Source: an uncultured Aliarcobacter sp.
GTDB taxonomy: Bacteria; Campylobacterota; Campylobacteria; Campylobacterales; Arcobacteraceae
NCBI GenBank assembly: GCA_947629065.1
Contig: CANRCH010000003.1
Coordinates: 1-28,917, forward strand
Direction of reading: 5' to 3'
DNA length: 28,917 bases
In this document: positions 16,884-24,130 of the stretch, piece after piece
How positions within the stretch are numbered: the first letter of the stretch is position 1
Layout of the letters: each line of letters starts with the position of its first letter
Translations under genes and position numbers: made by a program
Notes under the pieces: generated by a model
Seen by the model: the letters and a program-made list of their open reading frames with translations, nothing else
Told to the model about the DNA's origin: nothing
Databases searched by the model: none

Positions 16884-17701
16884 TCTACTCTCATTGAAAA
16901 ATCAAGCCAAGTTGCTTGATGAATAATACTTCCACTAGATACTGCATCAACACCCGTACTTGCATACTCACAAATAGTATCAAGATTAATATTTCCACTT
17001 GCTTCCACCAAAACATAAGCAAAGTTTTGGTTTCTAAACTCTACAACCTCTTTAATCTGCTCAAAGTTCATATTATCACACATAATAATATCAGCTCCTG
17101 CATCCATAGCTTTTTTTGCTTGTTCAAAAGTTTCACACTCTATTTCTATTTTTGTAACCCAAGATATTCTTTTTCTAGCTTTTTTTACAAACTCTTTTAA
17201 ATCTGTTATTGTTCTTAAGTGTGTATCTTTTAACATCAAACAATCATCAAGTCCAAGTCTATGATTAATTGCTCCTCCAATTCTTGAAGCATATTTTTCA
17301 AAATCTCTTAAATGTGGTCTTGTTTTTCTAGTATCAAGCAAAACTACATTATAACCTTCTAGTTTTGCAGCATATTTACTAGCCATTGTAGCTATTCCAC
17401 TTGCGTGTTGAAGCATATTTAGAAATGTTCTTTCACTTGATAAAAGCTTTGCTGCTCTTCCTTCAAGTGTCGCTAAAACATCACCTTTCTTTATAACTTC
17501 ACCATCTTGTTTTAAAAACTCAATTTTGATTTTTTCTGTTTGTGCCAAAATTTCAGCATATTTAACTCCAGCTAAAATACCATCACTTTTTGATATTATT
17601 TTTGCTGTAAATTTCCCTTCTGGTGCAATATCGTAGAATACATCTCCTCTTCCATTGTCCTCATTTATTGCGTATTTAACAAACTTTTTTATATGAATCA
17701 T
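16880..17701 (-). CDS. nadC: Nicotinate-nucleotide pyrophosphorylase (quinolinate phosphoribosyltransferase)
   Basis: Converts quinolinate and PRPP to nicotinate mononucleotide in NAD synthesis. The 273 residues include the N-terminal domain with EDNGRGDVFYD. The catalytic barrel follows, with LNMLQHASGIATMA, the DTRKTRPHLRDFEKYA motif, GGAINHRLGLDD, IEIECETFEQA and the late VEASGNINLDTICEYASTGV. The usual TRKTTPGLR appears here as TRKTRPHLR, a change beside the quinolinate-binding arginines. It overlaps nadA and the DHH gene by 4 bases each. Confidence 0.97.
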   Translation of the reverse strand: MIHIKKFVKYAINEDNGRGDVFYDIAPEGKFTAKIISKSDGILAGVKYAEILAQTEKIKIEFLKQDGEVIKKGDVLATLEGRAAKLLSSERTFLNMLQHASGIATMASKYAAKLEGYNVVLLDTRKTRPHLRDFEKYASRIGGAINHRLGLDDCLMLKDTHLRTITDLKEFVKKARKRISWVTKIEIECETFEQAKKAMDAGADIIMCDNMNFEQIKEVVEFRNQNFAYVLVEASGNINLDTICEYASTGVDAVSSGSIIHQATWLDFSMRVD

Positions 17702-18687
17702 ATTTCAAACATCCTTTGTAGTGCTATTTTTGCCCAATTTCTTGTATCTTCATCAACTTCAATCTCAACAAGTGGAGAAATTTTATCATCTTTTATAGAT
17801 TTTAAAGTGTCATATAAATGTTGTAGTGTTGTTTCATTCATAGTTGGACACTCAGGTTTTGTAGAACTTAATATATATGTATTTTTCTCTCTTAATCTAT
17901 TTACCATATTAAATTCTGTTCCAACAACAACTTTTTGGTCAATTGGAAGTTCTGTAATATATTTAATTAGTTGTGATGTACTTCCTACAAAATCAGCTTT
18001 ATCACAAACAGCTGGATCACACTCAGGATGAACAGCAACTAAAATTCCTGGATATTTTTCTCTATAAAAATCTATATCATCAATATTAAATTGTTGATGA
18101 ACACTACAAAAACCGTTGTAACATATAACATCAGCTTCATTTAAATCGCTTCCATCTCCAACAACAGCTGATTTTAATCCTAAACTTTTTGCAAAATTTT
18201 GTCCTAAACATCTATCTGGAACAAAGAATATTTTTTTACCAGATTTCAAACCTTTTTCAATAATTTTATAAGCATTTGAAGATGTACAAACCATTCCACC
18301 CATCATTCCAACTCTTGCTTTTACTCTTGCACTTGAGTTTATATATGTAATTGGTAAAATATCTTCATTTTTAATTCCAGCTTCATTTAACTGTTTTAAG
18401 TTCTCTTCAAAATATCCTTCATCAATCATTCTAGCCATCGCACAACAGGCAATTCTTGGCATTAGAACTCTTTTTTCTGGACTTAAAATTTTTACACTCT
18501 CTCCCATAAATCCAACACCACAAAAAACAACAAATTTTGAATCTGTATCTTTTGCTTTTCTTGCTAATTCTAAAGAGTCGCCTGTAATATCAGCTAATTC
18601 AAAAACTTCATCTCTTTGATAATAGTGTGCTACAACTGTAACATCTAGTTCACTTTTTAGTTTTAAAATTTCTTCTTTTAAATTCAA
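17698..18687 (-). CDS. nadA: Quinolinate synthase NadA
   Basis: 4Fe-4S enzyme that condenses iminoaspartate with dihydroxyacetone phosphate to quinolinate. It has 329 residues. By alignment the cluster ligands are C82 (ACCAMARM; C81 is adjacent), C194 (YNGFCSVH) and C280 (TKPECPTMNETT). The N-terminal VVAHYYQRDEV and GMMGGMVCTSSNA are typical. The start is TTG at 18687, supported by AGAGG about 7 bases upstream and the absence of any nearby ATG. It is the first gene of the long leftward array. No nadB is in the window. Confidence 0.97.
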   Translation of the reverse strand: MNLKEEILKLKSELDVTVVAHYYQRDEVFELADITGDSLELARKAKDTDSKFVVFCGVGFMGESVKILSPEKRVLMPRIACCAMARMIDEGYFEENLKQLNEAGIKNEDILPITYINSSARVKARVGMMGGMVCTSSNAYKIIEKGLKSGKKIFFVPDRCLGQNFAKSLGLKSAVVGDGSDLNEADVICYNGFCSVHQQFNIDDIDFYREKYPGILVAVHPECDPAVCDKADFVGSTSQLIKYITELPIDQKVVVGTEFNMVNRLREKNTYILSSTKPECPTMNETTLQHLYDTLKSIKDDKISPLVEIEVDEDTRNWAKIALQRMFEI

Positions 18688-18718
18688 AATAAAACCTCTT
18701 ATATTTTTAATAATTGGG

Positions 18719-18724
18719 AATATA
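18719..18724 (-). promoter_or_regulatory. Candidate nadA promoter (-10 box)
   Basis: On the minus strand TTTTGTTATATT gives a TATATT -10 box after a T-rich stretch. The start would be near 18711, about 24 bases before the nadA start codon. It would head the 12-gene leftward array and be divergent from the plsY promoter 14 bases away. Confidence 0.4.
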
Positions 18725-18737
18725 ACAAAATTTTAGT

Positions 18738-18743
18738 TATAAT
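18738..18743 (+). promoter_or_regulatory. Candidate plsY-folB promoter (-10 box)
   Basis: TTTTAGTTATAATC contains a perfect TATAAT 33 bases upstream of the plsY ATG. An AAAGG ribosome binding site follows at the correct distance. Confidence 0.5.
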
Positions 18744-18776
18744 CTCATTTATTTTTAAAAATTTCAAAGGTTAATA

Positions 18777-19400
18777 ATGGATTTTCTAACAAATCAAAAT
18801 ATAATTTTCTACATAGTTGCTTACTTAGTGGGTTCTATCCCTTTTGGTCTTATTTTGGCAAAAACTTTTGCAAAAGTTGATATAAAATCTGAAGGTAGCA
18901 AAAGCATAGGTGCAACAAATGTTTTAAGAGTTGTAAAAGAAAAAGATCCAAAACTAGCAAAAAAACTGGGTCTTGCAACTGTTATTTTAGATGCTTTAAA
19001 AGCTTCTGTTTTACTTATTATTGGATTTGTTTTAAATCTTCCAAGTGAAACTATTTGGGCAATGGGAGTTTTGGCTGTTTTAGGACATTGTTACTCTGCA
19101 TATTTGGGACTTGAAGGTGGAAAAGGAGTTGCAACTGGACTTGGAGTTTATATAGTTTTAATTCCAATTTCAACACTAATTGGTGCTATTGTTTGGTTTA
19201 TTTGTGCAAAAGTTCTAAAAATATCTTCACTATCATCACTTTTAGCTTTAATTGCTGTTTTAGTAAGTGCAAACTTTATTTATGATGGTTTAGGAATCTC
19301 TTCAAATGTTCCAATGTATTTAATCGCTTTTATTATAGTTTATAAACACATTCCAAATATTATTAGACTTATTAAAGGTGAAGAAAAAAAGGTTATTTAA
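18777..19400 (+). CDS. plsY: Glycerol-3-phosphate acyltransferase PlsY
   Basis: Inner-membrane enzyme that transfers an acyl group from acyl-phosphate to glycerol 3-phosphate, the first step of phospholipid synthesis. It has 207 residues with about five hydrophobic helices. Family motifs are GSIPFGLILAK followed by EGSKSIGATNVLR (the usual GSGNIGATN written with S-K-S), and GHCYSAYLGLEGGKGVATG. AAAGG lies before the ATG. Its stop codon overlaps the folB start by one base (TAATG), so the two genes are translationally coupled. Confidence 0.96.
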   Translation: MDFLTNQNIIFYIVAYLVGSIPFGLILAKTFAKVDIKSEGSKSIGATNVLRVVKEKDPKLAKKLGLATVILDALKASVLLIIGFVLNLPSETIWAMGVLAVLGHCYSAYLGLEGGKGVATGLGVYIVLIPISTLIGAIVWFICAKVLKISSLSSLLALIAVLVSANFIYDGLGISSNVPMYLIAFIIVYKHIPNIIRLIKGEEKKVI

Positions 19401-19711
19401 TGAGAGTTTATATTGAAGATTTAACTTTCAAGTGCATTATTGGGATACTTGACTTTGAAAGAGTTAAAAAACAAAAAGTTATTATAAATCTATATTTTGA
19501 TTATGAGTTTAAAGATGATAAATTTATAAACTACGCAGAAGTTTCATCTTTAATCAAAGAAATTATGAAAAAAGAGAAGTTTGAACTTCTTGAAGATGCA
19601 ATTTTAACAATAGAAAAGAGGCTTACTTCTAAATATGAGATAAAAAATCTAAATTTAAAAATAAGCAAACCTACTATTTTGAAAGATTGTGTAGTTAGTC
19701 TTAGCAATTAA
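19400..19711 (+). CDS. folB: Dihydroneopterin aldolase-type protein FolB
   Basis: Folate pathway enzyme releasing glycolaldehyde from dihydroneopterin. The 103 residues show the tunnelling fold pattern: YIEDLTFKCIIGILDFERVKKQKVIINL at the start, INYAEVSSLIKEIMKKEKFELLEDA in the middle, and the C-terminal KPTILKDCVVSLSN with the conserved Lys-Pro. It is slightly shorter than average (about 118). It is coupled to plsY upstream and its end overlaps the converging ankyrin gene by 4 bases, with no terminator visible. Confidence 0.88.
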   Translation: MRVYIEDLTFKCIIGILDFERVKKQKVIINLYFDYEFKDDKFINYAEVSSLIKEIMKKEKFELLEDAILTIEKRLTSKYEIKNLNLKISKPTILKDCVVSLSN

Positions 19712-20181
19712 GCCAATTTCAAAAGGCTTTTTGCACAATTCCCCATAAAATCTTCGTGTTCTAAATTTACATCTTGTTTTAATAAGAAATCTATACTTTT
19801 TTTCTTTTTATACAAAATTGCATAAATTATAGGCGTTGAGTTTATCTCATCACAAATATCAAGATTTATTCCACTCTCTTTTAAACATTTTAAAATGCTT
19901 ACACTATCTAAATAGACTGCAAAATTAACTGCATTTAAATTTTTACTTACATTTAACTCAATATTTAACTCTAAAAGTTTTTTTATAACTTTTATATTTC
20001 CATCAAGCATAGCCCAATAAAGAGTATTTTTTCCTAAATTATCTTTAGAATTTATATCCAAAATCTTTGATCTAAAAAGTTCTATTAAAATATCAAACTT
20101 TCTATTTTCTAAAAGTTGTAAAAAAATATCTTGATTTGCTTTTAAATCTATTTTTCTATCCAGTAAAAAATTCCTACACAT
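19708..20181 (-). CDS. Ankyrin-repeat protein
   Basis: I start it at ATG 20181 (MCRNFLLDRK), which has AAAGGGAAAG directly upstream; an upstream ATG at 20217 would put the Fur-like palindrome inside the gene and lacks such a site. The 157 residues carry three to four ankyrin repeats. Two are clear: NLGKNTLYWAMLDGNIKVIK with LLELNIELNV (about 52-82), and NSTPIIYAILYKKKKSIDFL with LKQDVNLEHED (about 117-147). One degenerate repeat lies between them and one before. No signal peptide or membrane segment is seen, so it is probably cytoplasmic. Function unknown. An ankyrin protein in C. jejuni (Cj1386) helps catalase obtain haem, but no catalase gene is adjacent here. Confidence 0.8.
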   Translation of the reverse strand: MCRNFLLDRKIDLKANQDIFLQLLENRKFDILIELFRSKILDINSKDNLGKNTLYWAMLDGNIKVIKKLLELNIELNVSKNLNAVNFAVYLDSVSILKCLKESGINLDICDEINSTPIIYAILYKKKKSIDFLLKQDVNLEHEDFMGNCAKSLLKLA

Positions 20182-20202
20182 ATCTTTCCCTTTTAATATA
20201 TT

Positions 20203-20221
20203 GATAATGAGTATCATAATA
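20203..20221. promoter_or_regulatory. Fur-box-like operator upstream of the ankyrin gene
   Basis: GATAATGAGTATCATAATA matches the classical 19-base Fur consensus at 15 of 19 positions by hand count, and its core GATA/TATC is palindromic. It overlaps the candidate -10 box of the ankyrin gene (20218-20223), the position expected for a repressor. Fur-box consensus sequences in this phylum are looser than in E. coli, so the regulator assignment is inference. Confidence 0.5.
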
Positions 20222-20223
20222 TA
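20218..20223 (-). promoter_or_regulatory. Candidate ankyrin-gene promoter (-10 box)
   Basis: The minus strand reads CTTAGATATATTATGATAC with TATATT at 20223-20218. A start near 20211 would leave a leader of about 30 bases before the ATG at 20181. It overlaps the Fur-like site. Confidence 0.4.
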
Positions 20224-20287
20224 TCTAAGTTTAAAATTTATTTAAATTCTATTGATTTAGGTCATTAATTATAAATTTTAAATAGGA

Positions 20288-20293
20288 TATATT
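20288..20293 (+). promoter_or_regulatory. Candidate promoter of the hemerythrin/DUF438 gene, inside an imperfect palindrome
   Basis: TATATT at 20288-20293 follows TTTTAAATAGGA and lies 39 bases before the ATG. It sits within AGGATATATTTTGTCCT (20284-20300), an imperfect 17-base palindrome (AGGATA/TGTCCT, one mismatch in six pairs) that could be an operator. AAGGAA serves as ribosome binding site further down. Confidence 0.35.
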
Positions 20294-20331
20294 TTGTCCT
20301 GAATTAATATTAAAAAAATAAGGAATATTTT

Positions 20332-21324
20332 ATGTATGATTTAAGTATAGAACTATTTGAAGAGGGACATCCTATTAGAGTTTATCTTGAAGAAAATATC
20401 TTAATAAAAGAGCTTTTTGAAGAACTTTTCAAAACAGATCCAAAAAATGATTATCAGAAATTTTTTAATATTTTTAATCAAATTTGTGAAGTAGAAAAAA
20501 AATTTGCAAGAAAAGAGAATCAACTTTTTCCATATTTAGAAAAGTATGGTTGGACGGGACCATCTCAAGGAATGTGGGCTTTTCACGATGATATAAGAGC
20601 ACAAATAAAAGATGCAAGAGTTGCAGTTGAGTCAAAAGATTTTGATAATATTTTAGAAAAATGTATGAATGTTTATAATAGTCTTTCTCATCTTGCACAA
20701 GTTGAGGAACATAGACTTCTTCCAAATGCATTACAACTTCTAAAAGAGGAAGATTGGCAAGAGTTTTATGAAGGAGATAGTGAAATTGGTTGGATGTTTT
20801 CAACTCCTCCAGCAAAATATCCAGCAAATATTGTAAATGAAGAGAATCAAAATGAACCTGAATATATTCACCCAAGTCTTGATAAAACAAAAAGAAAACT
20901 TCCGTTTAGTCTAGAAGGTCGTACTCACTATGATGAGGGTTATTTAACACCTGAACAAGTAAACTTTATTTTTAAATTTTTACCTGTTGATATTACTTAT
21001 GTGGATGAAAACGATAGAGTTGTATTTTATAATCGTGGAGATGAGAGAGTTTTCCCACGAAGTGCAGGAATTATTGGAAGAGAAGTAAGATTTTGTCATC
21101 CTCCAAAAAGTGTTGATCAGGTTTTAAAAATTCTTGAAGAGTTTAAAGCTGGACGACAAGATAGAGCTGATTTTTGGATTACATTTAAAGGAAAATTTGT
21201 TCATATTAGATATTTTGCTATTAGAGATGAAAAAAGAAACTATAAAGGTGTAATCGAAATGAGCCAAGATGTAACAGAAATTAGAGAGCTTCAAGGGGAA
21301 AAAAGACTTTTAGATTGGGAATAA
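20332..21324 (+). CDS. Hemerythrin-like / DUF438 protein with C-terminal PAS domain
   Basis: The 330 residues have two parts. The N-terminal hemerythrin-like helical domain (about 5-150) has H13 in EEGHPIRVYLEEN, E62 in ARKENQLFPYLEKYG, H85 in GMWAFHDDIR, H120, and E126/H127 in VEEHRLLP. The usual histidine just before the RKEN motif is absent (EKKFARKEN). The C-terminal PAS domain (about 205-320) is very typical of DUF438: LPVDITYVDENDRVVFYNRG, IIGREVRFCHPPKSVDQVLK, FWITFKGKFVHIRYFAIRDE and an EMSQDVTEIRELQGEKRLL end. Such proteins are thought to sense oxygen, nitric oxide or redox state, but the ligand is unknown. There is no output domain, so it may act through a partner. It stands alone, convergent with the ars cluster. 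Confidence 0.9.
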   Translation: MYDLSIELFEEGHPIRVYLEENILIKELFEELFKTDPKNDYQKFFNIFNQICEVEKKFARKENQLFPYLEKYGWTGPSQGMWAFHDDIRAQIKDARVAVESKDFDNILEKCMNVYNSLSHLAQVEEHRLLPNALQLLKEEDWQEFYEGDSEIGWMFSTPPAKYPANIVNEENQNEPEYIHPSLDKTKRKLPFSLEGRTHYDEGYLTPEQVNFIFKFLPVDITYVDENDRVVFYNRGDERVFPRSAGIIGREVRFCHPPKSVDQVLKILEEFKAGRQDRADFWITFKGKFVHIRYFAIRDEKRNYKGVIEMSQDVTEIRELQGEKRLLDWE

Positions 21325-21339
21325 TTTCCTAATCTAAAA
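21308..21339. terminator. Bidirectional terminator between the DUF438 gene and arsB
   Basis: A 14-bp stem (TTTTAGATTGGGAA with TTCCTAATCTAAAA, one G-U pair on the plus strand) has the four-base loop TAAT. The DUF438 stop codon TAA lies in that loop. On the minus strand the stem is followed by GTCTTTTTT, a good U tract for ending the ars transcript. On the plus strand the following sequence is only moderately T-rich. Confidence 0.7.
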
Positions 21340-21349
21340 TCTTCATAAT

Positions 21350-22606
21350 CTATAATACTAAAGAGAGTAAAACTACAAATAAAACTGGAATTGTAACAAT
21401 AAATCCAAACTTGCTATAAGTTGCAAAAGAGATTTTTACCCCTTTTTTCTCCAAAACATAAAGCCAAAGAAGTGTTGCTAAACTTCCAAAAGGAGTCATC
21501 TTTGGCCCTAAATTACACCCAATAATATTTGCATAAATCATTGAACTACTTCCAATATCTTTTAAAGCTATATCCATAATCATAATTGTTGGCATATTGT
21601 TCATAAAAGCACTTAAAAATGCTGCTATAAAACCTGTTCCTAAAACAGCAACCGCTTCACCTTTTTGTGCTAAATAGTTTAAAATTTGCGATAACTCATC
21701 TGTAAGTCCTGCATTTTTTAAACCATATACAACAATATAAAGCCCAATACTAAACCAAACAATTTGCCACGGAGTATCTTTTAAAATCTCTTTTGCTTTT
21801 ACACTTTTTGCTAAATTTGCAATAAAAAGAAAAATTAAAGCACCTCCAAGAGCAAAAAAAGAGATAGGAAGTTTGTAAATATCGCTTAAAAAATAGCTAA
21901 ATAGTAAAAAAGCCAAAAATACCCACGAAAAATAGAATAATTTCATATTTTTTATAACACTTTTTGGCTCTTGCAAAAGATTTATATCTACAATTTTTGG
22001 AATATCTTTTTTCAAAATTAGATATAAAACCAATATTGAAACAAAAACACTTACCAAAAATGGCACAAACATATTTAAAAAATATTCCAAAAAGCCTATT
22101 TGAAAATAGTTTGCTGTTACAATATTTGTAAGATTTGAAAACACAAAAGGTAAAGATGCACTATCACTTATAAATCCACTTGCTAACAAAAATGCCACAA
22201 TAGTTTTAATATTTAGTTGTAAAACTCTCATTTTTGCTAGGATTATTGGAGTTAAAATAAGTGCTGCTCCATCATTTGCAAAGAGTGCTGAAACTAAACT
22301 TCCCAAAATTATTGAGTAGATAAACATTTTTGTTCCACTTCCTTTTGAAAACTTTGCCATTTTCAAAGCACACCACTCAAAAAAGCCAATTTTATCTAAA
22401 ACTAAAGATAGAATAATAATCCCAATAAATGCCAAAGTTGCATCCCAAACTATTTTTGAAACCTCTATAACATCACTAAAATCAACAACTCCAAAGATTA
22501 AGGCAACAGTAGCCCCAATAACTGCACTTGTACCTATTTTTATATTTTTTGGCTGGATTATTACAAATAAAAGTGTGATTAGAAAAATTGAAATTGGTAA
22601 AATCAT
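21350..22606 (-). CDS. arsB: ArsB-type arsenite efflux permease
   Basis: Integral membrane carrier that expels arsenite (and antimonite). It has 418 residues, close to the usual 429, with about 10-12 hydrophobic helices. Family landmarks are SALFANDGAALILTPIILA, ASGFISDSASLPFVFSNLTN, AFLSAFMNNMPTIMI and IIGCNLGPKMTPFGSLATLL, with the two Asn-rich half-helices placed symmetrically. Its start overlaps the arsR stop by 4 bases. No arsA ATPase is present, so it should act as a stand-alone secondary carrier. It ends at the bidirectional terminator. Confidence 0.95.
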   Translation of the reverse strand: MILPISIFLITLLFVIIQPKNIKIGTSAVIGATVALIFGVVDFSDVIEVSKIVWDATLAFIGIIILSLVLDKIGFFEWCALKMAKFSKGSGTKMFIYSIILGSLVSALFANDGAALILTPIILAKMRVLQLNIKTIVAFLLASGFISDSASLPFVFSNLTNIVTANYFQIGFLEYFLNMFVPFLVSVFVSILVLYLILKKDIPKIVDINLLQEPKSVIKNMKLFYFSWVFLAFLLFSYFLSDIYKLPISFFALGGALIFLFIANLAKSVKAKEILKDTPWQIVWFSIGLYIVVYGLKNAGLTDELSQILNYLAQKGEAVAVLGTGFIAAFLSAFMNNMPTIMIMDIALKDIGSSSMIYANIIGCNLGPKMTPFGSLATLLWLYVLEKKGVKISFATYSKFGFIVTIPVLFVVLLSLVL

Positions 22607-22911
22607 AGTTCACAAGCTCTTTTTAGCTTTGGAATTTCAAGTTTTAAATAACTAATCTCTTTTAAAATCTCTTGTCTAAAAACATCAAGTGGAGTTTTAA
22701 TACTATAATATGCCCACTTTCCTCTTCTTTCAACTTTTAAAAATCCACCATCCCTTAATATTTTTAAATGCCTTGAAACTCTTGATTGAATCATATCAAA
22801 TGAGCTTTCAATATCACATACACAAAGCTCTTTATGAATATCTATAAAGTGCAAAATCCTAACTCTTGTTTCATCATTTATAGCTCCAACTGTTTGTAAA
22901 AATATATCCAC
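22603..22911 (-). CDS. arsR: ArsR-family arsenite-responsive repressor
   Basis: Winged-helix dimer that leaves DNA when it binds As(III). The 102 residues start with GTG at 22911, supported by AGAGG upstream. The metalloid site is C30-V-C32 in KELCVCDIESSF, matching the classical ELCVCDL motif. The recognition helix is MIQSRVSRHLKILRDGGFL and the wing is VERRGKWAYYSI. A further Cys (C100) is near the C-terminus. It is fourth in the ars unit and overlaps arsB by 4 bases. Its expected operator is the palindrome at 24572-24597. Confidence 0.95.
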   Translation of the reverse strand: MDIFLQTVGAINDETRVRILHFIDIHKELCVCDIESSFDMIQSRVSRHLKILRDGGFLKVERRGKWAYYSIKTPLDVFRQEILKEISYLKLEIPKLKRACEL

Positions 22912-22921
22912 TTTTTTGCCT

Positions 22922-23161
22922 CTATTTAGAAGATTTAAGAATCTCTAAAACTTCATCAACACTTAAAACTTTTCCACTAGATTTCACACTTTTATCAACA
23001 ACCAAAGCTGGTGTACTCATCACACCATAATTCATAATTTCTACAATATCTTCAACTTTTTTAACTTCATGAAAGCCATCTAGTTTTGAAATAGCTTCAA
23101 GTGTATTTTTTTCTAATGTTGCACACTTTAAGCAACCTGTTCCTAAAATCTCAATTTTCAT
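22922..23161 (-). CDS. Small CxxC thioredoxin-like protein
   Basis: The 79 residues have a thioredoxin fold of the small redox-protein family (TM0996/MtH895 type): MKIEILGTGCLKCATLEKNT with the active pair C10/C13 at the end of the first strand, a cis-proline segment VMSTPALVVD, and a final helix VDEVLEILKS. It lies 3 bases after the arsP-like gene and 10 bases before arsR. Small thioredoxins of this type often sit beside permeases of the ArsP/DUF318 family. Here it could also reduce the disulfide formed in ArsC. AGGAT precedes the ATG. Confidence 0.88.
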   Translation of the reverse strand: MKIEILGTGCLKCATLEKNTLEAISKLDGFHEVKKVEDIVEIMNYGVMSTPALVVDKSVKSSGKVLSVDEVLEILKSSK

Positions 23162-23164
23162 TTT

Positions 23165-24130
23165 TTATCCTATTAAATAATTAAAAATATAGCCTGTAAT
23201 TATAATTGCAGTTGTTACTATACCAAAAAATATTAGAATTAGTTTTGTGCTTAAAACTCTTTTTAAAATCATAGCTTCTGGTAAAGAAACAGCTACAACA
23301 GCCATCATAAAAGATAGTGCTGTTCCCATAAGTACACCTTTTTGTGTCAATACTTCAACAAGTGGTAAAATTCCAGCTGCATTTGAATACATAGGTATTG
23401 CTACAACAACAGCTAAAATTGGAGCATACCAAACATCTTCTCCAGCAAATTTTGCTATAAAATCAGTAGGTACATATCCATGAATAAATGCACCAACAGC
23501 TATTCCAATAATTACATAAATATATAGTTTTTTAAATATATCTTTTGTATATTCAAATGACTCTTTTGCTCTAACTTTTAGTGAAATTTTATTTTCATTT
23601 GAGTTATTACAACAACTATTTAGTGATTTTACCTCTATTAAAACCTCTTTATCTAAATTCATAGAACCTATTATTAATCCTGAAATAATAGCCACTAAAA
23701 GAGCAAATCCAATATATATTAATGTAATTTTTACTCCAAAAATAGAAAAAAGCATAGCAATTACAACAGCATCTCCTAGTGGAGCAGAGATTAAATAGCT
23801 AAAAGTAACTCCAAGTGGAATTCTAGCTTGTAGAAAACCTACAAAAAGTGGCACAGCACTACAAGAGCAAAAAGGTGTTGTCATTCCAAAAATTGAAGCA
23901 AAAATATGTCCAATAATTTTATGTTTTCCACTTAAATAATTTCTAACTTTTTCAACTGGTAAGTAACTTCTTAAAAATGTTACAAGATATATTATAGAGA
24001 TGATTAAGATAAATATTTTTATAGTATCATAAATAAAAAAGTGTAAAGCTTCACCAAAATGGCTACCTTTTTCTAAGCCAATTTTCTCAAAAACCAAGAA
24101 ATCACTAAGATTTATAAGCCAATTAAACAT
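23165..24130 (-). CDS. ArsP/DUF318-family permease
   Basis: The 321-residue membrane protein has about eight hydrophobic helices. The family signature is TPFCSCSAVPLFVGFLQARI (C88, C90). A second related motif is VVAIPMYSNAAGILPLVEVL. Family members in Campylobacter (ArsP) export organoarsenicals such as roxarsone derivatives. The cytoplasmic loop around 170-180 holds SCCNNSNEN, a vicinal Cys pair that could bind trivalent arsenic. It overlaps arsC by 8 bases. The substrate is inferred from the cluster. Confidence 0.85.
   Translation of the reverse strand: MFNWLINLSDFLVFEKIGLEKGSHFGEALHFFIYDTIKIFILIISIIYLVTFLRSYLPVEKVRNYLSGKHKIIGHIFASIFGMTTPFCSCSAVPLFVGFLQARIPLGVTFSYLISAPLGDAVVIAMLFSIFGVKITLIYIGFALLVAIISGLIIGSMNLDKEVLIEVKSLNSCCNNSNENKISLKVRAKESFEYTKDIFKKLYIYVIIGIAVGAFIHGYVPTDFIAKFAGEDVWYAPILAVVVAIPMYSNAAGILPLVEVLTQKGVLMGTALSFMMAVVAVSLPEAMILKRVLSTKLILIFFGIVTTAIIITGYIFNYLIG

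Noticed and set aside
20182..20217. N-terminal extension of the ankyrin protein from an ATG at 20217
   Set aside because: It would run through the Fur-like site, has no ribosome binding site, and the ATG at 20181 has AAAGGGAAAG just upstream.
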